Source of the DNA: Varanus komodoensis
Lineage: Eukaryota > Chordata > Lepidosauria > Squamata > Varanidae
Length of the DNA stretch: 64,000 nt
Assembly (NCBI RefSeq): GCF_004798865.1
Contig: NW_025335468.1
Location: 1,125,472-1,189,471, forward strand
Reading direction: 5' to 3'
The position numbers were made by a program, and so were the translations under genes. The stretch's first letter is position 1. Each line of letters begins with the position of its first letter. The notes under the pieces were generated by a model, which worked only from the letters and a program-made list of their open reading frames with translations, was not told the origin of the DNA and ran no database searches. This document shows positions 1 through 10,589 of the stretch, piece after piece.

Positions 1-1239
1 TCATGCAAATTTAGATTAGTGCAAATCCCCCTCAAAAATTCTTCAAAGGTCCATGAGTCTATTAATCTCTAAAACTCAGAATAAGCCAGTCCAAAATCTG
101 CAGGTTGGAGTCATAAAACTCTCTTAAACCCATTGCAGACATCTCCAAAATCTGTTTTATAAAGTGAAATAGTCATGGATCGATTAACTAAATAAAAGTA
201 GTGTACTAATTAGACCAAGACATTCAACTTATTATTAAGGTTGGGATGAGCCCTTTCAGAATCCATCCCTCCAGAATCCAGGGACTTCCTGTCAGGCTTG
301 TCCGTGTTCTGCGATGGCTCTGCAAAGTGAGCTGAGGCAAGAGGCAGTCTGCAAATGCTCATAGACCCCTGGTTGCCCAACCAGCAACCTTCCCCAGCCA
401 CCATTGCTGATAGCCAAACTTCTTCCCTACTCACTGCCATTGGTGCTGGTGGCGGCGCGTGGGGAGAAGGGACACGGCAAGCTGCCGTGCCTGCTGCCAT
501 TCCTTGTGGCCAACCTTCTTCTTCACTTGCTGCTGCAGGCCCCAGAGGGTCTGGAGTCTGGGAAGCCAAAACCAGGGAAGCCAGTGGATTTTCAACCCAA
601 AACAGATTCCTCATATATCCTTGTTCCAGATATGCTGAATCTGACCTACCACTGATTAGAACTTACTAGCAAGCCTACACTGTAGTGGTGAGAATGGCAA
701 TAGTTCTTTTCTGACTCTGTTGCATCTTCACAGTGTCATCCAATAAAGCTGTTTCAGGTGGTAAATGGGTGTTATAATCAGACCCTGAAAGGAAAGTGGG
801 CCCAGCCTCAGTAAGTCAGTGTAATAAAATTGCACGCTGCTTTGAAGATAAAATTGCTTTTCTTTGGCAGGGCTTAGACTTCTTTGTTGTTAGCATAATT
901 CCTTTAACAGAAATGTACAGAACAGTGTCTGATCCAGTTGTGTTGGATGAGTTCTGTAGTTAAAGCATGAGGGCACGGACAAAGCACTTAAAGTTAACCA
1001 ACTGCTTGCATGCCTTCCCATTCTGGCTTGTTATATCTAATAAGATGAAGATAGCTGGCTGGGTTCAGCTGACTGAAAGAAGGGACAGTACCGGCCTCCT
1101 TAAAGGCAGTAATCTGGCTGCTCCTGGAGAAATTCATGTAGCCTCAGAAAGGCCGCAAAAACAGTTGGCCAGAGGGAGGCCACATAGGAAAAAAACCACA
1201 GTCATATTGAATTTCCTGTCTTGGAAAGAAAGGAGGATA
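1..1239. other. No gene recognised; left-edge intergenic sequence
   Basis: I see no host gene. A GC-richer patch at about 380-570 leaves open frames on both strands, but they show no recognisable domain, no splice context and heavy proline/alanine/serine bias, so I treat them as chance frames. The rest is ordinary AT-rich sequence. Confidence 0.5.
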
Positions 1240-1735
1240 AGAACAAAATGAACTTTGTGTAACCCACAGCTAACAAGCCAGCTTGACCTCGAATACAGTA
1301 ATCAAAGGGACAGTGGAAACCTGACAGTGGAAACCGCCATGAAAGTTGCAAATGTGCAGGGAGTAAGACCATAGCAAGCCTGCATGGATCTCAAGCAGAT
1401 AAGAAATGGACATGGGAAATATCTGGTCCTTGACAGAAGAAAGGACTCTTTGAAGCTAACAGCAAGGGGAGAGGTGCATACATTGAGGTATTGATGCATT
1501 GGATGTGTATTAGGTGACCTAATTGATTACATAGGGTATAAAACACATGAACTGGGGTGCAACTTTTGAGACACTGCTTTGGGCTGTGTATCCTCTTTCA
1601 CCTCCCTTTATTCTATAGTGCACTAGAATAAAGCTAGTTTGGCTGTAAGTCTCGTCTCAGGCTCCTTTTGGCTCAGAGTCTGGATTCCACCCAGGCTTAC
1701 CCTACCTGTTGACCAGCTGAGTTCGGTAGCAGGTA
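1240..1735 (+). mobile_element. Solo-LTR-like fossil (LTR retroelement, family unknown)
   Basis: The segment has the order expected of an LTR. A U3-like part contains a tandem 14-bp repeat (gacagtggaaacct, about 1309-1336). A TATA-like box (gggtataaaaca, about 1536-1547) follows, then a polyadenylation signal (gaataaagc, about 1626) and a CT-rich U5-like stretch. No internal retroviral genes are seen next to it, so it would be a solo LTR or a fragment. Edges are approximate and no flanking duplication could be fixed. It appears old. A fortuitous promoter and poly(A) pairing is the alternative. Confidence 0.42.
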
Positions 1736-1752
1736 CATGGGTCATCTTTAGC

Positions 1753-2110
1753 GGCCCCCTCTGGGTGACTCCATCAAAGGAAGTTAGGCAGGTGGCTCCA
1801 AGAGAGATGACCTTCTTAGTGGTAGCACCTCACTATTGGAATAAACTCCACAAAAAAGTTTGCCTGGCACCTTTGCTGTTATCTTTCTACTGCCAGGCAA
1901 AAACCTGTCTTTTTCCCCAGGCATTTCTACAGACTTAGTGCTAGTCACCTATAGTTGTGTTATCATTCACTCTTCTGCTTGTCGTTCATTATATTGTCTT
2001 TCATCCCGATAGAATTCTCTTGTATTTTTATTTGTAACAGTTTTAGAATGGCATTTTACCATTGCTTGTAATCCACTCAGAGAACATCACTTATCAGGTG
2101 GATTAGAAAT
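1753..2110 (+). mobile_element. L2 LINE, 3' end fragment
   Basis: Translation gives the degenerate L2 reverse-transcriptase C-terminus: an EVRQVAPRE-like stretch, then FLVVAPHYWNKL (family form FSVVAPxLWNxLP), then LAPLLLSFYCQAKTCLF (family form LAPSLLxFRxQAKTFLF). An AT-rich 3' untranslated part follows, ending near 2100. Only the last roughly 120 codons remain and the frame has decayed, so this is an old copy. Confidence 0.7.
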
Positions 2111-2618
2111 GTAGTAGCAAGTAAAACTTGCTATTGGCCCTTGCCAGCTGTGAAGGAACAATCCGCTGGGGTGCTCGTCTTGATTTTCTCCGACCCTTTG
2201 AAGATGAGGCCATATTGCTTTGTGTGTGGACATCCTGACTGCATTTGATCTGTGAAGGCCTGTTGACAGAAATGCCTAGTTGAAGTAGCTCTAGCCAGGA
2301 AACTGGCCTACAAAAATGAGCTATTCGGTATTTGGTAAACAAGCATGACCTTTCCGATGTAAAAAGAGCCAGTCCAGGGCACCCCTCGGGCCCAACAGGG
2401 GAAGGAGTGCTCAGTTTCTTGTGCTGTGGTTTCACAGGAACATAATAGCCCCAGTAGCTCGCCTGGCAAACTGCCGCAGTCTTTGGGAAAGCATGCCCCT
2501 CTCCGCCTCTGACTGGGGATCTCTCAAAATAGTTTCAAATAAAGGGCCTTGTTCTGTAACTGAACTGCACCGTTCCTTGTAACTGCCTCTTGTGTTCTAA
2601 AGGCATCCGGGCTGCCGG

Positions 2619-2633
2619 GATGCCTTGGCAACC
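2619..2633. promoter_or_regulatory. RFX X-box-like palindrome next to a CCAAT motif
   Basis: The sequence gatgccttggcaacc matches the RFX X-box plan (GTTRCC, short spacer, RGYAAC) with one mismatch in the left half-site. A ccaat motif follows directly at 2632-2636. No CpG island or exon is visible beside it, so it may be a distal element or chance. Confidence 0.35.
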
Positions 2634-2704
2634 AATGGCCCCTTGCCAGGCCTCCATTGTTAGTCACTTGGTGGGTTTGAATGAGCTGCACTGTAGAAAA
2701 AAAT

Positions 2705-2730
2705 TCCACATTCATTATGTTGAATGTGGA
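2705..2730. repeat. Short perfect hairpin (10-bp arms)
   Basis: Arms tccacattca (2705-2714) and tgaatgtgga (2721-2730) are perfect inverted copies around a 6-base loop. No function is implied. Confidence 0.6.
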
Positions 2731-2811
2731 GTTGGGCTTCCATTACTGCTCTGGGGGGAGCACCAAAACTAGCTGAGAGAGTCGTCAAAAAATCTTACAT
2801 ATAAACCGCAT

Positions 2812-2890
2812 TAAAATGGCATAAGAGCTGTCCAGCTGGATGAGACCAGGGGGTCATCTAGTGCAGGATTCTAACTTTAATGACTGCCAG
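2812..2890 (+). repeat. Decayed dispersed reptile repeat
   Basis: The phrase 'agctggatgagaccag...catctagtgcaggattct' resembles a common sauropsid interspersed repeat (usual form ctggatcaggccaa...catctagtccagcattct). I cannot name the family with certainty. It is short and diverged. Confidence 0.4.
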
Positions 2891-3079
2891 TGAGATACCC
2901 CAAGTCATGTCCTGGTTCTCCCTGGATCCTTTGCTTTGTCTTGCAGGCTTACGTTACTACCTTCTGATCCTTTGTTCAGGAGGCTAATTACATATTTACC
3001 ATACAGGATGTTAGATTAAGTTATTTGAGGCTACTGTAAGAAATGCAAATTAAACAGAGTCTTTCCCTAAGTTGCCACA

Positions 3080-3600
3080 GGAAAGATTTTAAAAGTAATT
3101 TAAAATACACACAACTACCTTCAAAAAAAGAACTCAAGGCTGCTTACAAGAACAAAACATCATGCAATATGTAAAACTCAAATACAGCAATGAATAAAAC
3201 AAGCATGCAGGAACAGCATTACCAAAACAAGGTCATGCTTTCAGCCTGTCCCAGTTCTCAGCATTATGGCCACTGGGCATACTGGTAGGGATAGATGGAA
3301 GTTCAGCCCAAAACATCTGGAGGGTACTAGGCTGACTCAGCCAATCCCCTTCTTACACTGTTATGTTTTAAGAAATGCCTTAAAGCATAAAGTGTTGAGG
3401 TCTGAAGGGTTTTACTTGATAGGGTACTCCACAAGGTAGGTGCCATTACTGAAAAGTCTCTGCTTTTGTGCTTCACACAGTTGGAGAACCAGAACAAGGC
3501 ATCAAATGTTGAATGGTGCATGAAAGAAGGGAAATACAGAAGTTCAAAGCCATCTGGGGCTTTAATGTTTAAAAGCATTAAACTGAGCTCTTCTGTGAGG
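3080..3600 (-). mobile_element. Probable decayed LINE 3' end (L2/CR1 group)
   Basis: The minus strand encodes RDFSVMAPTLWSTLSSKTL, which fits the (RA)FSVxAPxLWNSLP signature near the C-terminus of L2-type reverse transcriptases. An AT-rich tail and the phrase aaggctgcttacaag lie at the lower-coordinate end. Frame and boundaries are poor. It might instead be two overlapping old repeats. Confidence 0.45.
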
Positions 3601-3764
3601 GCATAGAAAGCGTTAATGCTATTCTTTCAGCACAAACATCTTAATTAGTACTTGGCTTTCACAACTGCAAGACACAAGTTCTGGCTAAAAGCCCATTGGT
3701 AGTAAGTGAATATCCTAGTTGATCAGAATGTCCACAACCCAGAGACCATATTTAGTCCTGACGT

Positions 3765-4005
3765 TTTATTCGTCAGTTACTTTTGTATTTATAGCCTGCC
3801 TGTTTTCCTCCAAGGAGCCCAAAATGGCACACACGAGCCCCCCGTCTCTGTCCGATCTTCACAGCCTCTTTAGTGAGGTACACTTGCCTGAGAGTGAGTG
3901 GCTGGCCCAAAGCCACCGAGTCAGGTTCATGGCCAAGTAGGGACTAGGAACTGGATCTTCCGAGTCCCAGCCAATGCTCTAACCACTATGCTATGAAGGC
4001 ATGCC
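3765..4005 (-). mobile_element. tRNA-derived MIR-like SINE, old copy
   Basis: On the minus strand the head reads gccttcatagcatagtgg then ttagagcattgg, a tRNA-like A-box region (family form GTGTAGTGGTTAGAGTG). A weak B-box-like stretch follows at about 3950, and then a body matching the common 'gtgactggcccaaggtcaccc' motif at about 3897-3925. This is a common SINE class of squamates; the copy is diverged. Confidence 0.6.
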
Positions 4006-4489
4006 AACAGCACCCATGTCCCCAGAGTAATTAACATCATTGTGTTCAAATAAGAGTTATTTACACAATGTATAATAAAAATGATCAGATTATTTCTTTA
4101 CCAAGGGAGGGAAAGGAGGACCCTCAAATAAAGTACTGGAATGAATTTTATGCCTGTTGGACTGTTGCAAGTTAACAAATATTTTCCATTAAGGCATGAG
4201 TACATTCACAGTCCTGGATGCAAAACAGACCATGGAAGGGAGACCATGCCAGCTAGAAAGACTGCATATTTTTTTTTACCCACTGCTGTTGTCCCTCACA
4301 TGGGCCGGCCGCCTCGCCTTCAGTGCCTCACCAGTACCTGGGAAGCTACCCACTGACTTGGGACTTCTTATGGTAAACTCGCCTTGACAGAGCTCTTGAC
4401 CTTTGCTTCAGGTAAACTGGAAGAAGCCTTTCCTAGTACAGCACAGCAAGAAGAGAGCAAATATGCCCGGTTTTAAGGCAGGGTGTATG

Positions 4490-4538
4490 TGTTTGCAGAT
4501 ATATCTGCTGAGTGTGGGGGCAGATATATCTGCAAACA
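4490..4538. repeat. Perfect 19-bp inverted repeat with 11-base loop
   Basis: Arm 4490-4508 (tgtttgcagatatatctgc) and arm 4520-4538 are exact reverse complements. The inner 14 bases, gcagatatatctgc, are themselves palindromic, so the same 14-mer also occurs twice directly. The loop is tgagtgtgggg. I find no flanking duplication or known MITE ends. It could be a hairpin-forming site or a relic of a foldback element. Confidence 0.85.
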
Positions 4539-5412
4539 TGCTTTAACTTACTCTTGGAAAGAAGCCAGTTCTGTGGGCATGATTGCAGTAATTCTTCTCA
4601 GAGTATTCCAGGGTTGTCCCTGAGTTGAGGGATTAGAGTTAGTCATATCCAATTCCACCTTAGGGCCCCTGAGATCAGGAGCCAAAGCCGATGGAGGTTA
4701 AAATACAGTGGACAGAAACACGGAAATGTAGTGAGTCAGAATCTGACCCCTGGCACCAGCCAGCTCTACTCATGTAATACCCAACATGTGGTTGTCCAGA
4801 AGTTTTCATATTTCTCCACTCTGCTTTAACTGTTGGTAGTCTTCAGACTAAACTGGCTTTATTGGAATTACACGATAGCGTGCAATAAACTAAAGCAGAA
4901 TCACTCATATTCACATGATTTTTCATGAACATTTCTCAGCAGCATGATAACACTCCTTGCCCTTTGCTTGATTCTTCGGGAAATTACTCACTGATTCAGG
5001 AAGCATTATCCACACTCTGCATTGACTTCATTTGACATCAGCAAGTAACCAAATCTGAGTAGCCACATAACGCCGTGACATTTTTCACTCACCAAATGAT
5101 CCCCAGTTGACTAGCATCCTACATGTGACAGATGCAGGAGGAAGATGCAGTCATTAGAAGAAAGTGGGGGGGGGGGTGCCAAAGCAGTAGCTGGCAGGGA
5201 AACAATTGCATCAAATGCAACCCATGAAGAAATACATATTTTGTCCTCTTCCTCTCTTTCTCCCATGGTTTCTGCAGAAAATTTGCTTCTACATTGTACA
5301 ATTATGCCTGGGCAGTGGGGAATCTTCCATACACATCAATGAAATTACTTCCACAGCTGTGAATGTCAGTGCAAAGATTAGACTTAACTTAATTGCCATC
5401 CAGGTGAGGGGG

Positions 5413-5478
5413 ATTTATTTATTTAAAACATTTCTATGCCGCCCCCATCGCAACAAAGCCTCGGGGCGGCTCACAACA
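5413..5478 (-). mobile_element. LINE 3'-tail fragment (L2-type 'gccgccc' tail)
   Basis: A run of atttatttattt followed by 'ctatgccgcccccatcgcaa' and 'gcctcggggcggctcac' is the antisense of the A-rich L2-type tail seen on the plus strand near 24880-24935. It is only the extreme 3' end of an element, on the minus strand. Confidence 0.55.
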
Positions 5479-6109
5479 ATGGAGTAGAGTCTGACATGAA
5501 GGGATGGGATGTTAGCCCTTCCCTGACTGAACCCCCTAAAGTTGCCCCTTTTACACTATAATTAAGCTTTGGTTATGAACCTTCCATTGGCAACAGTGGG
5601 CACTCAGGGCTGTGGGAAATACATTCAACATGTATGCTCCCATGTAGCAGACCTACCAATGCTGCTGTTTACAGTGAACTTGTGTGTGATTTTTCTCTAT
5701 GTGGGTGCTTTAATTACGTTTTGGTCAAAATGTGTGAGTAAAGTAGGACCAAATAAATGACATCTTTGTAAAAGAATGTGAGACCTGTCATACTGAATTT
5801 AACCACTGGTCAGATTAACCAGGCTTTTTCAGTACTGAAAATAGGCTATCGTTTTTCCATTATAAACATACAAAGCCGGGCAATTATGTGGCAATTTTAC
5901 AAGGCAATTACAAAACAGCAATATGTGAAACGCTTATAAAAGAGACTTGTGGCAATTATTAAGAGAAAATGGGGACTGTGCTGAGAACAGGATTAAATAG
6001 CCGGTGAAAGTTACCTAGGAGTTGTGCTAGCTGAGTAATAGTACATAACCACTGGACCGTCAACTTTGTTTAACAAGCAGCAAAGTTCACCATGCCAAAC
6101 AAAGTCTTC

Positions 6110-6400
6110 ATAGAGGAAGCTTTCCAGTGATGGCACCCAAGCTGTGGAATGCTGTCCCCTAAAGAGGCCAGCACAATTCTTGCCTTGATATTGTTTGGGT
6201 ACCAGGCAAATATATCATCACCAAATAGATAAATTCCCAAGCCTTTTAATTTGTTCTGGTATCACTTTGTTTCTCTTCTACCACATGTTATTACATGCTT
6301 TTATGTGTTAGGATTATCTTGTATTTGATTGTATTTCAACTTGCTTGTATTGTAAGCCACCCTGAGAACTTGTTTAGAGGGCAGTTTGTGAACCAAATAC
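6110..6400 (+). mobile_element. L2 LINE 3' end fragment
   Basis: The sequence 'atggcacccaagctgtggaa' encodes the APKLWNAVP-type signature. A decayed QAK-like stretch follows (accaggcaaat), and then the tail 'tgtaagccaccctgagaac', a variant of the L2 end. Old and truncated. Confidence 0.55.
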
Positions 6401-6867
6401 ATGAAATTTTGCATGACCAAAAACATAGGATGTGTCTCTATATAAAAGAAAGGCCAGAATTCTTACTGCAGTTTAGCAGCCACAGTAACCTGTGGGTCTA
6501 TCATTTGGAGGTGTATTTTTCCCTCCAACTGCACCTGCCAGTATTGTTTTTGCTTTCCACAACAAAGTCTTGGCATGGATTTCCCTCCAACCTACTGCAA
6601 ACCTCACAGCTCCCCTCTTCTATTGCAATTTGGACAGCAGTGAAGGCTTTATGGGCATGTTGACTGGATTCCTAGTCACAGAAGCTTCATCCAAGGCAAA
6701 GAGGCTTCTGAGCCAGGCAGGTCCTGGCACAGCAGCAAGAAAAGCAGCAGCCCAAAGGATCAGATGGCTTTAAATGTCACAGTGTAGTATAAAATGTACT
6801 CCCGGGGAGACAATATGTCCTAGAGCCATGTTACACACAGCCACTCTCAAAAGAAGCCTATCCTTTC

Positions 6868-9800
6868 AAAAAAAAAAAAAAAAAAAGTCACACTGGATTG
6901 CCCTGGGGCCATGGCATTTGCCCCATTATTCTCCATTCTAGAGGAACAGCATTATCCAGCCACTGGATACCCTCCACCCTCCCACTCTCTGTGCTCTATA
7001 GGGGGGAAAAAGGAAAGCCTGCAGTTGAAATGCCACCCTGCAAGCCACAAACAGGAAGGAACTGGCTGGTTTGTGCTGTAGCCTTAGGTGATCAATAAGT
7101 GTGATGGAGGCCAAGAAAGGGAAAAAAGGGTGGGGGGAAGGGGAGATGGAGGGGCATCCTTAGAGGACAGACAGAAAAGATCGGGGGTGATGCATGTATT
7201 ACCACAACATTGGCTCTGCACTAGCTTTCTTGGAAACACAGTTGTAAGACTTTGTTCTTATATTTGTTTGTTTGCTTGCTTAAGTGACTTAATTTCCCAT
7301 CCTTTCCTCATGGAAGGAACTGGGGAGTTTTAAGGCCTGAGAGAGTCAGCAAGTTGTTTGTTCCAACCATCTGTCTCATTTTCCTTAGCAACAATTTGTC
7401 CTTCTCTTCTCCTTGGTTAGGTATCTGAAGCAAAGTCTGATAGTCAACGCATCCCCCGTTTCACTTTTGTCTCTTTTCCTCCTGTTAGCTCCCTTGTTTG
7501 CCAATGCTATACATATCCCATATATAAACTGTTGATGTGACGTCCCTTCTCTATCTGCCCTTTAGATTTGATGCACATGCTAACATTATGGGGGAGTGTG
7601 TGTGTGAAGGGGGGAGACAGCGCAAGAGCGCATGAACACATAAATTAACATTCTGAAGCAGGGAATCTTTGAAATGTAATTGCCATACACTGATGACTGA
7701 TTGTGACTGACTGACAGTTGTGAAACTCCGTGCACCTGATGGGTTGTATGATTCATCCACCTGTTCCATGATCCTGCCTCATTGGATCTTGAGCAGTTTT
7801 GGAAAATTAGTTTTCATGGCTCTGCACAGCCATTTTGCACAAGGATTACTGTGCTTTGGGAAATAGCTGCAAAAGACATACATTACAATGGAAAGATCTG
7901 AACACAAACAAACTAGCAAACTACAGACTGGTGGAGTTTCAGGATGAGTTAGTAAGTTAATCAGCTGGAATTTTCATTGCTTAATAAAGGTGAACAAAAT
8001 CATTGAAGACTTATTTTTATTACTGTGGCTGCAGGATGAGGCCATACTTGTTTGCATTTTTAGGCGTAGTGGATAAAGTTCCCCTGCTTTTTAGCCGCCA
8101 TGAATGTCATCTTTTTGGCAGAAAAGCAGTTTATAAATAACATGTTTTTTAAAAAATGAATAAATGAAGATGATGTAAAATACATGCTAACACTAATGCA
8201 CTTGCTTTGGCTGCCTCAAGCGTAGGATGAGGCCGGCTATAAATAGTTTAAACTAGTTTAAAAGTGGGTTAGTTTTGGTTACTGCATTGCAAGTTTTCTC
8301 CCTTCAGTATCCCAAAGATCCATTTATCAACATTTTGTTAATATGCTGACCTATTTTCACGTTATTACCCAGTTAAAAGATCCAGATCAAAGAGATTTAA
8401 ATGCTTGACAGCCCTAAAATACTAAGAAATGTCTGCTTACAAGAATTAAGCTTCGTCCTATACACCCATACATGAAAGTCAGCCCCACTGATCACATGAT
8501 GCAACAAACTTGTCTGTGTTCAGATCTGACAAATCCCACTGTGTTGTGAATATACTTATCACTCTCAGATGAGACAGGAAATGTTTAGTAAAGCTCCAGG
8601 ATTAGCACGGCTAGGTAATCAAACCCACAGTGGAGTGGTTGTCGATTCTATGCATTCTGATTCTTTTCAGAATCTTCCAAAAGGTTAGAGGCACGACAGA
8701 GTTCAAGGCCTACACAAGAAAGATGTATTTGAAAAGGGGATATTTTACAGATAAAATGGAACACGGATGAAGCAATAGTACTTGCATCAACTCAAGCAGC
8801 AGGACCTCTGTACAGTGTGGATCTGGATTGTCTTTCGGGTACAATTCTGTTAAAAACAAACTTTTAAGGAAGAGATTGTACTTATTACTCATTAGTCTTT
8901 ATTTGATATAATTTTTCTTACCCAGGATTTTGCATAAGGTACAACTCTGCACAGGACAGCACCTAAGACTCCATGTTTGTTGCAACCATCTCTAAATTAT
9001 ACACACAGCACAATAAGATGTGCAGAGCCTAAATCAAGTTAACCTGGGCACTCTGTCATCATGCTTGCCAGATGTGGGATTGTTTCGTTGATTGTGTGTG
9101 TGTGTGTGGGGGGGGGTCCTTTATTAAATTTCTAGGCCGGTTTTTTGGTCTCCATATTCTTCAAAGCAGCTTAGAAACAAAATTCAAATAAACAACTAAA
9201 ACCAAAGAACACATCCAACTTGCAGTTAAATGTTCCTAGTTCTGCACTGGATTGTGACTAAGAGCCCACAAACTATTTTGTGGTTTGCTCAAGTTGGATT
9301 GATTCTTATCTGTCTCCTTTCCAGGAATTCTTCCAATGTCTCATTTTATTGGTAAGTTCTCTTTTACTGATTTTTATTGATAATCTGCCTTATGGATTTT
9401 GATTGAATATTTTCTTAGTAATTTTCAGTGGATCCACCTTGTGTTATTTTGCACTTGTACACCACCTTAAGAGGGCTGCACCCTCAGCAGAGACCTAAAA
9501 TAATTTAAAATATGCGGTTGTAGTATAGAATTTGTGGTACATAGTGCAACCCTGTTAGGTAATTTTATTTGGTAAAAAATTAAAACCATTCAAGGTAGGA
9601 AAAGGACAACCAAACCTGTCCTGCGCATCCTGAGGGACATCTCAGTTAACGCCCCCAAAATGTGTGTATTGATAAGAGCACAAGGGGGATATCTGATAGG
9701 CAGCACGTTCTCAAGTAATGCAAAGCACTGCAAAAAATGTTGACCTCTAAAAACCTAAGAATTTTCTTCTAACACAAAAATTTGGAGCACTGAGAGAAGC

Positions 9801-10307
9801 CAGTGTCTAACATTCTCATTAAATGAGGTTAATTATCTCAGGAAAATGTATTAGCTGAAAAATTACAAATTCAGTGACATTGAACAATACCAAGGGGAAA
9901 ATGATTTTTAAATTTAAACTTAAGCCTCCATGGCTTGCCCTCTATGTTTAGCATGACTCATATATTGAAGAATAGCTAAGGGATCAATTTGTGTTAAGAG
10001 GTATTAGCAATCGGCGTGCACTGAATTACCAAGTGTGGCCTGAACACTGACTTGGGTCAAAAGGCCTGGGAACTATGCAGAAACAGGGTGTGCAAAGATG
10101 CTGCTATTCTACTCTATTCCAGGAGCCCAACAAGGGAAATTAGAAAATTTGAATAACGACTGCCTTCAGCATGGCAGAATCAGCCAGTGGTCCAAAGGTG
10201 TGAATTTATTCTTGCAACAAGATATTTGCTGTTAAGAGTAACAGATCTTAAGAACTGCATGCAAAATGTATTTGAAATGATTATGTAAGCTTGAGAATAG
10301 ACATGAC
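6868..10307. other. Intergenic stretch without recognised genes
   Basis: It opens with an A18 run near 6868 and includes a purine-rich stretch (7105-7160) and a short TG/G microsatellite (9091-9117). A weak LINE-tail-like piece ('tttctaggccgg') lies near 9120-9190. I find no exon, RNA gene or complete mobile element. Confidence 0.5.
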
Positions 10308-10581
10308 CAGGGCTTTTTTTGTCATAGAATGCACCGGAACAGTGTTCCGGCACCTTTTTTTCCAATGGATTTTATGAAGTGATTTTGAATGGTGTAGCGG
10401 ATCAGCAACAAACATCATTAACATAGTGTCTGCAGGCTGCTATTGTGTCTGCTATCTGCTGTCTGATACTGAGAGATAGCTGCTTGGGACGCTAGACTTG
10501 GGATTGGTGTGTGTGCTTACTGCTGCGGAGGCAGAGATGTGAGTTCTGGCACCTTTTTTTTTTTACAAAAAAAAAACACTG
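10308..10581. mobile_element. hAT-type MITE with exact 8-bp target duplication
   Basis: The left end cagggcttttttt and the right end aaaaaacactg form imperfect terminal inverted repeats beginning CAG. The element is flanked by the exact 8-bp duplication gacatgac (10300-10307 and 10582-10589), the hAT hallmark. It is 274 bp long with no transposase, so it was moved in trans. T-rich and A-rich arms could let it fold back on itself. Confidence 0.85.
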
Positions 10582-10589
10582 GACATGAC

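Noticed and set aside
210-669. Overlapping open frames on both strands, up to 134 residues
   Set aside because: Low-complexity Pro/Ala/Ser content, no domain, no splice signals. Both strands are open, as expected from a local GC-rich patch.
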